Shown here piece by piece: positions 33,491-39,672 of a DNA stretch of 39,672 nucleotides. The stretch is from Syntrophorhabdaceae bacterium (GTDB lineage: Bacteria; Desulfobacterota; Deferrimicrobia; Deferrimicrobiales; Deferrimicrobiaceae). Where the stretch lies: NCBI GenBank assembly GCA_009783195.1, contig WRHP01000013.1:1-39672 (forward strand), in the 5' to 3' direction. Under the pieces are notes generated by a model, which saw only the letters and a list, made by a program, of their open reading frames with translations, was not told the origin of the DNA and did not search any database. The first letter of the stretch is position 1; the number at the start of each line of letters is the position of its first letter. A program made the position numbers and the translations under genes.

Positions 33491-35215
33491 CTATTCCTCT
33501 TCAGGCAGCGCTTCCGTAAACAGAGCCTTTTCGCTCTCCTCGTCTCCGGCCGCCGGAACATCCGGAACTTCCGCAACCGGCGTCGCCGCCGAAAGCGGAA
33601 TTATCTTCGCCAGCATGGCCCCGTTAAATACCCGGAGCGCTTCGAGCACCACAGGGTCCGAAAGAATCTGCCGCTCGAGGATTTCCTCCCGCTTGACGCC
33701 TACGTCATGCTCAGGACTTTTTTTTTCAGCCGACATCTCGAGGCGAACAGGGACAGGGCGATTTAGCGCTTCCTCGACAGCGGAAAGTACGATGCTCCAC
33801 TTGTCCGGTTCCTTGAGACGCTCGATAAAAACCTCGTTGCCGCAGTAAACAACAAACTCATCCTCCCGCATCTCTCCCGACAAATGAGGCAAAAGGCCGG
33901 TCAGCACGACCTTTCGTTTCCCTTCGATGATCCGTTTCACGTTGTTCCAGACATCATTGGACAACGGGCTTTCTTTCCCGGCGGTGGTCGTGATCGCCCC
34001 GTCGCCGGACGCCGCCTGCGCGGTCGCCGGTTTCCGGGAAGAAACCACGGGCTTTGGCAAAACTTGCGGGGGGGGCGGTGCCGGAGAATCCGAAGCACCG
34101 GCTTCCAGAGCCCCGACAGCCAGCAACCCTTGCGCGTTTGCAAGGCGAAGCAGCAACAGTTCGAACCCAAAGTGAGGAAACTCGGTCCCAAGCACATCCC
34201 GCTCCGAGCGGAAGGCAATATCCAGGAAAAACATCCATTCTTCCTTCGCCCGCCTGGAGACAGCTTCCTTCATCCGTTCGAGAGAGCCCGGCGAATATCC
34301 GTACAAAAGCTCCGTGTTCCCCGTAAATGACAGGACCGCCGCATCGCGCAAAACATCAATGAGCGAGCGATAAAGATGCTTCAGATCCGCCCCGCCGGAC
34401 CTAAGCGCATGGAAGCGGACAAGCGCTTGTCCCACCCCTTCCAGGACAGCGGCTAATGTCAGGTCTATGGCCGCCTCTATTCCGACCAGCCCAAGCATCC
34501 CCTCTATCAACGGGGCGGTTATGTTCCCCGCGCCCGAAACCGTCGCCTGCTCAAACAGCGACTGCCCATCCCGCATCGATCCAAAAGCGTACCTGGCCAT
34601 GAGGGTTAGGGCATCCTCTTCCGCCGCCACCCCTTCGGCCGCCGCCATTTCCGCAAGCCGCCCGCGAATCTCGGCATCGGTAAGCATCCGGAAATCGAAC
34701 CTCTGGCAACGGGAAAGGATAGTGTCTGGAATTTTGTTTGGCTCTGTTGTGGCCAGAATGAAAATCACATGCGGCGGCGGCTCTTCCAGCGTCTTCAGAA
34801 GGCCGTTGAAAGCCGCGGTCGACAGCATGTGAACTTCGTCAATGATATAGACCTTGTAGCGAAGGCGAGAGGGAGCGTAAGCAACTCCCTCTCTTAAACG
34901 GCGTATATCGTCTATTCCGTTGTTGGACGCCCCGTCGATCTCCTGCACATCGGCGCTGCCGCCGGACCCGGTTTCTTCGCACGCCGGACAGGATAGACAT
35001 GGCGTGGAAGTGGGGCCGCTCTCGCAATTGAGCGCCCTGGCCAGAATCCGCGCGAAAGTGGTTTTCCCTACGCCTCGGGTGCCTGAAAAGAGGTAAGCAT
35101 GGTGGACCTTGCCGGAGGAGATAGCATTGGAAAGGGCGCGGGAGACATGGCTCTGCCCGACGATATCATCGAACGTTTTCGGGCGCCATTTCCTTGCCAA
35201 CGCCTCGTAAGCCAC
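33491..35215 (-). CDS. dnaX: DNA polymerase III subunit gamma/tau
   Basis: This is the clamp-loader ATPase of 574 residues. VAYEALARKWRPKTFDDIVGQ is the family N-terminus. Walker A lies in FSGTRGVGKTTFARILARAL, the four-cysteine zinc module in CLSCPAC, Walker B in YIIDEVHMLS, and sensor 1 in FILATTEPNKIP. A Pro/Ala-rich linker at about 395-430 precedes the tau-like C-terminal domain that contacts the polymerase. The ORF track starts 32 codons too early. The GTG at 35215 follows a run of six Gs at seven bases and gives the expected N-terminus. No clear slippery A-run (as in E. coli gamma frameshifting) was seen. The SRP RNA gene lies 61 bases upstream, as in Bacillus. Confidence 0.96.
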   Translation of the reverse strand: MAYEALARKWRPKTFDDIVGQSHVSRALSNAISSGKVHHAYLFSGTRGVGKTTFARILARALNCESGPTSTPCLSCPACEETGSGGSADVQEIDGASNNGIDDIRRLREGVAYAPSRLRYKVYIIDEVHMLSTAAFNGLLKTLEEPPPHVIFILATTEPNKIPDTILSRCQRFDFRMLTDAEIRGRLAEMAAAEGVAAEEDALTLMARYAFGSMRDGQSLFEQATVSGAGNITAPLIEGMLGLVGIEAAIDLTLAAVLEGVGQALVRFHALRSGGADLKHLYRSLIDVLRDAAVLSFTGNTELLYGYSPGSLERMKEAVSRRAKEEWMFFLDIAFRSERDVLGTEFPHFGFELLLLRLANAQGLLAVGALEAGASDSPAPPPPQVLPKPVVSSRKPATAQAASGDGAITTTAGKESPLSNDVWNNVKRIIEGKRKVVLTGLLPHLSGEMREDEFVVYCGNEVFIERLKEPDKWSIVLSAVEEALNRPVPVRLEMSAEKKSPEHDVGVKREEILERQILSDPVVLEALRVFNGAMLAKIIPLSAATPVAEVPDVPAAGDEESEKALFTEALPEEE

Positions 35216-35276
35216 CGACTTTCCCCCCTGGGCCGCCAAATCATTCCAGATAAACAAGACCTTGAAGCGCCCTTCC

Positions 35277-35401
35277 GGGAATCCGCCGGCGGCCAGGGTG
35301 ACCGACGGCACACGGAGATATGCGGCTGCCGCTGCTTCCTTCCGGACCTGACGGGGTTTACCGCTTTCCGTTGCGGCGGGCCTGACCGCCGGCGCATTCC
35401 C
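35277..35401 (-). ncRNA. ffs: Signal recognition particle RNA (4.5S-type)
   Basis: The minus strand contains GTCAGGTCCGGAAGGAAGCA, the near-invariant SRP RNA domain IV segment with the GGAA tetraloop and the Ffh-binding internal loops. The ends pair over 21 bases with a single mismatch: 5' GGGAAUGCGCCGGCGGUCAGG against 3' CCUGGCCGCCGGCGGAUUCCC, closing a long rod about 125 bases in length, as for small bacterial SRP RNAs. This RNA joins Ffh to target ribosomes making membrane proteins. Ends were set from the pairing and could be off by a few bases. It is missing from the ORF track because it does not encode protein. The gene order ffs-dnaX-ybaB-recR is shared with Bacillus subtilis (scr-dnaX-yaaK-recR). 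Confidence 0.92.
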
Positions 35402-35448
35402 GTGAGGACGCCCGGACGATCCCGCGAATCCGACAACGCGGAAAACGC

Positions 35449-35477
35449 ATTTTACGAAATTACACCGAAGGATTCAA
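35449..35477 (-). promoter_or_regulatory. Sigma70-type promoter for ffs (and dnaX)
   Basis: On the minus strand, TTGAAT and TAAAAT are separated by exactly 17 bases, a close match to the sigma70 consensus. It lies about 47 bases before the SRP RNA 5' end, so a short precursor leader would need processing. It may also serve dnaX and the genes behind it, since no clear terminator is seen between ffs and dnaX. Confidence 0.6.
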
Positions 35478-35805
35478 CCGGCAGGCTTTTTCACGCGAAC
35501 ACGCTTAAAACATCCCGGCAAGCAGGCGGTTTGGAAGATTAAAAAAGGAGATCTGTTTCTTTTTCCAATCAATTAGGAACTCCGCTTCAGTTATCTGTCC
35601 AATCTATTTGCTATGCCTATAGGCAACAAATTATAGATCACTAACGTCCCATGCTCCTGTCAATGGGAAGCGTAAACAGCACGAACATCAGTCGGATTTT
35701 TGGGGAGGTTTTGCGGCAATACAGGTCGCGGCGAGGAATCACCCAATAAGAGCTTGCCTTTCAGACAGGCGTTGATCGCGCGTTCATATATCATCCGGAA
35801 CGGGG
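35478..35805. other. Intergenic stretch with no recognised gene
   Basis: Roughly 330 bases between the ffs promoter and the IS3 terminal repeat. The minus frame is open to 35660 (within the 115-residue ORF of the track), but the sequence past the terminal repeat (FRMIYERAINACLKGK) has no family I recognise. No tRNA, riboswitch or CRISPR pattern was seen. It may be flanking DNA of the old insertion, or debris of another gene. Confidence 0.4.
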
Positions 35806-35931
35806 TGAATCCCCCGTGTTTAGTGGAGACCCGACCGTTTCTGTTGATTCCATGCCAATAGTTCGTTTCGTATTCGACCGGCGGAATATCGCCGATTGAT
35901 TCAAATTCTGTACTATTGTTTAAAAAGGAGA
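35806..35931 (-). mobile_element. IS3-family insertion sequence remnant (transposase 3' end and one terminal repeat)
   Basis: The minus frame reads FLNNSTEFESIGDIPPVEYETNYWHG, which resembles the C-terminus of IS3-family (OrfB, rve) transposases, where a P-x-E-Y/F-E and Y-Y/W tail is typical. About 35 bases beyond it lies TGAATCCCCCGTGTTTAGTGGAGAC (plus strand, 35806-35830), similar to the terminal repeats of some IS3-group elements (TGAACCGCCCC..., then GGAGAC). The catalytic DDE core, OrfA and the other end are all absent, so it cannot move alone. The remnant ends just before the Sel1-repeat gene, suggesting that rearrangement or insertion here brought that gene next to it. Confidence 0.6.
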
Positions 35932-35938
35932 ATCTTAA

Positions 35939-37084
35939 ATGACCCGATTTATACATATATGCTCGGTATTGATTGTGGTTTGTTTCGCCGCGATGGTTCA
36001 GGCGCAAGATTTTGACGCAACCAAACGCGCTATGGAAGAGTCAAAAGTACCATTTCCAGAAGCCCAATACCTCCTTGGAATTATGTACAAAAACGGTCAG
36101 GACACAGCACAGGATTATACCGAAGCCTTTAATTGTATTTTCAATGCGGCACAAAATGGATATACGGATGCCCAATACAGTCTTGGAATGATGTACGCCA
36201 ACGGTCAAGGCGTAAGCCAGGATTACACGGAAGCCGTAAAGTGGCTTCGCGTGGCGGCGAGAAAAGAACATGAGGATGCTCAATATAGCCTCGGGATGAT
36301 GTACGCCAACGGTCAAGGCATAAGCCAGGATTATAGGGAAGCCGTAGCGTGGTTTAACGAGGCGGCGAAACAGAAACATGCGAAAGCCTTGAAAGCGCTC
36401 GAAGCTATGAAAAGCAAGACTTCTTCGTCCGCAATGTTTCAAGCGCAAGACTTTGACTCGGTTAAGCGCGCGGAGAAAAAGGGAATCATGGAAGCTATGT
36501 TCAAGATTGGAAAGAGCTACAGCTTCGGCCGGCCTGGCGAAGCAAGTGATGATACGGAAGCCGAAAGCTGGTATCGCAGGGCAGCGGAACAGGGATATGC
36601 GGTTGCCCAGTTTGAGCTTGGGCGGGTGTACAAAAAAGGCCAAGGCGTTGCCAAAAATTATACAAAAGCCGCAAGGTGGTATCGCTTGGCGGCGGAACAG
36701 GAACACAGGGAGGCTCAGTACTGCCTTGGAGAAATGTACGAAAAAGGCCAAGGCGTTGCCCAAGATTACACAGAAGCCACAAAATGGTATCGCTTAGCGG
36801 CGGAACAGGGACACATGGATGCCCAGTACTACATTGGAAAGTTGTATGAAAAAGGCAAAAGAGTTGCCCAAGATTATACGGAAGCAGCAAAGTGGTATCG
36901 CTTAGCGGCGGAACAGGGACACATGGATGCCCAGTACTACATTGGAAAGTTGTATGAAAAAGGCCAAGGTGTTGCCCAAGATTATACGGAAGCCGAAAAC
37001 TGGTATCGCCTGGCGGCGGAACAAGGAGATAAGATTGCCCAAAAAGCGCTCGAAGCCTTGGAGAAAAAACGCTATAAGCCCTGA
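35939..37084 (+). CDS. Secreted Sel1-like repeat protein
   Basis: This is a 381-residue protein of alpha/alpha Sel1-like repeats with a signal peptide (FIHICSVLIVVCFAAMVQAQ), so it is exported to the periplasm or beyond. About eight repeats of the 36-residue type are present, each near (A/D)AQY-LG-MY-GQGV-QDYTEA--WYR-AA. The protein is built of two parts: each begins QAQDFD followed by a KRA segment (near residues 22 and 157), with three repeats in the first part and five in the second. Sel1 repeats bind proteins and occur in signalling and envelope-assembly scaffolds; the partner is unknown. AGGAG eight bases before the ATG is a strong site. It lies just after the IS3 remnant and 254 bases before the FIST gene. 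Confidence 0.9.
   Translation: MTRFIHICSVLIVVCFAAMVQAQDFDATKRAMEESKVPFPEAQYLLGIMYKNGQDTAQDYTEAFNCIFNAAQNGYTDAQYSLGMMYANGQGVSQDYTEAVKWLRVAARKEHEDAQYSLGMMYANGQGISQDYREAVAWFNEAAKQKHAKALKALEAMKSKTSSSAMFQAQDFDSVKRAEKKGIMEAMFKIGKSYSFGRPGEASDDTEAESWYRRAAEQGYAVAQFELGRVYKKGQGVAKNYTKAARWYRLAAEQEHREAQYCLGEMYEKGQGVAQDYTEATKWYRLAAEQGHMDAQYYIGKLYEKGKRVAQDYTEAAKWYRLAAEQGHMDAQYYIGKLYEKGQGVAQDYTEAENWYRLAAEQGDKIAQKALEALEKKRYKP
36785..36964 (+). repeat. Exact 72-base direct repeat inside the Sel1 gene
   Basis: The 72 bases at 36785-36856 recur without a mismatch at 36893-36964, a period of 108 bases equal to one 36-codon Sel1 unit. The flanking bases of each unit differ slightly. This indicates recent unit duplication or conversion, and the array may change its repeat number by slippage or recombination. 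Confidence 0.9.
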
Positions 37085-37151
37085 GCCGCGGCAGTCTCGA
37101 TTTGATATGACAGTTACCCCTTGAAAATCACGCAACTACCGCAGATAACCC

Positions 37152-37157
37152 TATAAT
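37152..37157 (+). promoter_or_regulatory. Possible -10 box in the Sel1-FIST gap
   Basis: TATAAT, a perfect -10 sequence, lies in the 254-base gap before the FIST gene (37085-37338). The best -35 at 17 bases (CACGCA) is poor, and TTGAAA lies 25 bases upstream, which is too far. The remainder of the gap is AT-rich and holds nothing else I can identify. Confidence 0.25.
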
Positions 37158-37338
37158 AAAGTTTATAGCCATATAGCGACAATACTGGTATGTTTGATAG
37201 CATCGTTAATCATGAAATGCCAACACGCAATAGATGCTGGCAGAGCTTTAAGAAACCGTGATCTGTGAAATAAAATCTGTCTCAAAGGCACAAAAACCCT
37301 CTGATAATAGGTGATTATCTTAAATATGGGGAAAACGC

Positions 37339-38496
37339 ATGATACAGATGATGACTGGTTATACGGAAGAGATTGACGAGATAGATGGTGGCATTGCCGA
37401 GGTTTTGGAGCATATCGATTTTGAGTTATTGAGAAAAAACAGCGTAGGTATCATTACCTGCCATCCAGATTTTACCCGGTCTGAATTTACCGCCAAGCTC
37501 TGCGAGAAACTGCCGTTTGACGTCATCGGTATAACAACCATGGCAAGCGCGAATCAGTATGGCATGAGCATGTACGCGCTTACCTTGACTGTGTTGACCA
37601 GCGATGATGTGGTATTCGAAACCGCCGTCTCCGAACCAATGGACCCCGGCAATTACCAAGAAAAAATCAAGGATGTTTATTCGGAAGCGGTAAAAAAACT
37701 TCCCGGCCCCCCCGCGCTGATTCTTGCTTTTTTCCCGGTTATCCAGGATGTGAGCGGGGCAATAATGCACAAGAGTTTTGACAAGATTTGCGAAGGCGTT
37801 CCGCTTTGGGGAAGCCTTGCCGCGGAAGTAGAGCTGAACTGGAATAAATGTTTTGTCTTTTATAACAGCGAGGCTCATAAGAACAAGCTTGCCATGATAC
37901 TGATGCACGGCCCCGTTGCTCCAGAATTCGTTATGGTATCCTTGCCGTCTCAGAACATCAGGGAAAACCGCGGACAGATCACGAGCGCCGACGGCTGTTT
38001 GCTCAAGGAGATAGACGGCATTTCTCCACGGAAATACTTTGAGGATTTCGGCATTATCCTCATGAACAATGTGCCTGTCATAACGCCTCTGATGCTTTAT
38101 TACGATGGCGACTCCAAGCCAATAACCGTAGGCGTATATTCTATATCCGATGACGGAAGCTTCCTGTGCGGCAATGAAATGCCCGTGGGCGCGTCCATAG
38201 CCATTGGCGAAATCACTTCTGAAGGCATCATTTCCACGACAACGGAAGCCATGGACAGGATCATTAAAACCGGCAAGCGTGGCGGGGCGCTGCTAATGCC
38301 CTGTATTGCCCGCTACATAATGCTGGCGCCAAATCATAATGAAGAAATGTCTCTTGTAATCAATAAACTGGAGAACGGTCATATTATGCCCTTTTTAGTG
38401 AACTACTCCGGAGGGGAGCTTTGTCCGGTACAGGATAAGACGGGCGTACTGCGAAACCGTTTCCATAACCATACTTTTATCGCCTGCGTTTTTTAG
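37339..38496 (+). CDS. FIST-domain sensor protein
   Basis: This is a soluble protein of 385 residues with FIST_N and FIST_C domains, a sensory module thought to bind small ligands such as amino acids. GIITCHPDFTRSEFTAKLCEKLPFDVIGITTMASA is typical of FIST_N, and ISPRKYFEDFGIILMNNVPVI with GGALLMPCIARY and MPFLVNYSGGELCPV of FIST_C. There is no signal peptide or membrane helix, so it is cytoplasmic. GGGGA lies before the ATG. The next gene, a histidine kinase, starts 12 bases after its stop. FIST proteins are commonly paired with kinases or diguanylate cyclases, so it probably provides the sensory input to that kinase. The ligand is unknown. Confidence 0.9.
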   Translation: MIQMMTGYTEEIDEIDGGIAEVLEHIDFELLRKNSVGIITCHPDFTRSEFTAKLCEKLPFDVIGITTMASANQYGMSMYALTLTVLTSDDVVFETAVSEPMDPGNYQEKIKDVYSEAVKKLPGPPALILAFFPVIQDVSGAIMHKSFDKICEGVPLWGSLAAEVELNWNKCFVFYNSEAHKNKLAMILMHGPVAPEFVMVSLPSQNIRENRGQITSADGCLLKEIDGISPRKYFEDFGIILMNNVPVITPLMLYYDGDSKPITVGVYSISDDGSFLCGNEMPVGASIAIGEITSEGIISTTTEAMDRIIKTGKRGGALLMPCIARYIMLAPNHNEEMSLVINKLENGHIMPFLVNYSGGELCPVQDKTGVLRNRFHNHTFIACVF

Positions 38497-38508
38497 AAGG
38501 AATAAAGC

Positions 38509-39672
38509 GTGGAAGAATTGACGACTGCGGAGCAACAAGCCCGCATTTCTGAACTGGAAAAGCTGCTTAGAAAGAAAGAACGGGAGATAGAGCGCCTTAA
38601 AACAGCTATTGAGCAAGAGAAGGTATACGCAAACGCCAAAGCTAACCTGATTACCGCGCAAACAACCGCCCAGCGGGTCAGGGATCGCTATTTGCGTCTT
38701 TTGCTGGATAATACCCAAAACGTTATTATCTGTTTTGACCATTCGGAAAAGGTTGTTTTTTGTTCCAACGCCCTTCTCGAACTTGCGGGAATCCGGGATG
38801 GCAGCGAGAACGGCAGGAAACTTGGCGAGCTTTTGGAAGGCTTATGCGATGACACGTTTATCGAGATTATTGCCGATAACCTTTCCACATTGCTTGTTGA
38901 AAACAAGTCACGGTCCGTTCAGGCTGAAACCTGCTTTTGCGGTCGGGAGCAGCGCAAATTCCGCGTTGTTTTCTGCCCTATGGCGTCAAACGAAATAGCC
39001 AACGAAGGCGCCATCATAATTTTTCACGATGTCACCGATATTGAACGCGCCCGTGAAGACGCGGAAGCCGCAAGCCAGGCTAAATCTGTTTTTCTTGCCA
39101 ATATGAGCCACGAAATGCGTACACCCATGAACGCCATCATCGGCATGACACTCATAGGCAAGGCAGCCTCGGATCTGGAAAAAAAGAATTACGCTTTTGA
39201 AAAAATCGAAGGCGCTTCAGCCCATCTTTTAGGGGTTATCAACGACGTTCTGGACATATCCAAAATCGAGGCCGGCAAGCTTGAGTTGTCCCCGGTGGAA
39301 TTCAGTTTTGAAAAAATGCTCCAGAAAGTGTTCGATGTCGTCAATGTCAGCATAGCGGAAAAGTGTCATAATTTCAGCGTACATGTTGACGAAAGGATCC
39401 CGGATACGTTAATTGGCGATGACCAGCGCTTGTCCCAGGTCATCACTAATCTGCTTGCCAACGCCATCAAGTTCACCCCTGAAAACGGTGATATACGCCT
39501 AAATGTGCATTATAATGGGGAACACGATGGCCTTGTCAGCCTGCGCGTTGAGGTAAGCGATACCGGCATAGGCATAGACGAGGACCAGCAGGCCCGTTTG
39601 TTCCAATCCTTTGAGCAGGTCGAGAACAGCACAACACGTAAATTCGGCGGAACCGGGCTTGGTCTTGCCATT
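38509..39672 (+). CDS. Sensor histidine kinase, probably hybrid (3' end cut by window)
   Basis: This gene is not in the ORF track because it runs off the right edge. It starts at GTG 38509 after AAGGA and is open for 388 codons to the last base. The N-terminus is a coiled coil ([19 protein letters not shown]), followed by a PAS-like domain at about 60-165 ([31 protein letters not shown]). The HisKA domain has [20 protein letters not shown] with the phosphorylated His at about residue 201. The HATPase domain shows [23 protein letters not shown] and GGTGLGLAI. No membrane segment is present, so it is cytoplasmic and probably takes its signal from the FIST protein. The H-box form is typical of hybrid kinases with receiver domains, but any receiver lies outside the window. 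Confidence 0.92.
   Translation, partial: MEELTTAEQQARISELEKLLRKKEREIERLKTAIEQEKVYANAKANLITAQTTAQRVRDRYLRLLLDNTQNVIICFDHSEKVVFCSNALLELAGIRDGSENGRKLGELLEGLCDDTFIEIIADNLSTLLVENKSRSVQAETCFCGREQRKFRVVFCPMASNEIANEGAIIIFHDVTDIERAREDAEAASQAKSVFLANMSHEMRTPMNAIIGMTLIGKAASDLEKKNYAFEKIEGASAHLLGVINDVLDISKIEAGKLELSPVEFSFEKMLQKVFDVVNVSIAEKCHNFSVHVDERIPDTLIGDDQRLSQVITNLLANAIKFTPENGDIRLNVHYNGEHDGLVSLRVEVSDTGIGIDEDQQARLFQSFEQVENSTTRKFGGTGLGLAI

Noticed and set aside
35660-36007. 115-codon minus-strand ORF as a complete gene
   Set aside because: It begins inside the Sel1 gene; only the central part resembles an IS3 transposase tail, so it is described as an IS remnant and not as a gene.
36041-36763. 240-codon minus-strand ORF inside the Sel1 gene
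   Set aside because: It is a repeat-driven shadow of the Sel1 array on the opposite strand.
36785-36964. CRISPR-like direct repeat
   Set aside because: The 72-base repeat lies in frame within a Sel1-repeat gene with a 108-base period, so it is a coding repeat. No CRISPR array or cas gene was seen in the window.
37085-37338. Riboswitch or small RNA in the gap before the FIST gene
   Set aside because: I looked for c-di-GMP-type and other familiar riboswitch motifs and saw none; only a lone TATAAT is recognisable.

Overview
The window looks like a chromosomal segment of a Gram-negative, probably anaerobic bacterium of moderate GC content. The evidence is a Wza-type outer-membrane export protein, an RfaH/ops antitermination pair, a ferredoxin-dependent 2-oxoacid oxidoreductase and an MglA/MglB polarity switch. 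Together these suggest a deltaproteobacterial-grade lineage (Desulfobacterota or similar), but this is inference and no marker here fixes the taxon.

Region 1 (1-21.6 kb, all minus strand) is a Wzx/Wzy-type surface polysaccharide locus. In transcription order it holds gmd and uxs (GDP- and UDP-sugar supply), an RfaH-like antiterminator, a MITE-like repeat, an exact ops element, a very large SLBB export protein (wza), wzz, wzx, three glycosyltransferases, a candidate wzy that is much more AT-rich than its neighbours, another glycosyltransferase, and a duplicated methyltransferase/GT9 block. It ends with a small methyltransferase, a glycosyltransferase, an FkbM methyltransferase and a WcaI-like glycosyltransferase cut by the window edge. 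The duplicated block shows complementary decay: one copy lost most of its GT9 gene and the other lost its third gene. No initiating glycosyl-phosphate transferase and no BY-kinase are visible; they may lie beyond the left edge.

Region 2 (21.6-28 kb) is mixed housekeeping and envelope genes: an M20 peptidase, a second MITE-like element, a CitMHS_2-type transporter with a tandem UspA protein, a CapA-family protein, and a LysM-NlpC/P60 hydrolase convergent with it.

Region 3 (28-35.5 kb, minus strand) is a compact core block: SRP RNA (ffs, absent from the ORF track), dnaX, ybaB, recR, a two-polypeptide 2-oxoacid:ferredoxin oxidoreductase, mglB and mglA. A good sigma70-like promoter precedes ffs, and short gaps or overlapping stop/start codons link most of these genes.

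Region 4 (35.5-39.7 kb, plus strand) is accessory: an IS3-family transposase remnant with one terminal repeat, a secreted Sel1-repeat protein with a near-perfect internal duplication, and a FIST sensor followed 12 bases later by a hybrid-type histidine kinase that runs off the window. Neither edge-truncated gene (WcaI-like at the left, kinase at the right) appears in the ORF track; both were read directly from the sequence. Several starts are TTG or GTG and were chosen from Shine-Dalgarno position, family length or stop/start overlap.
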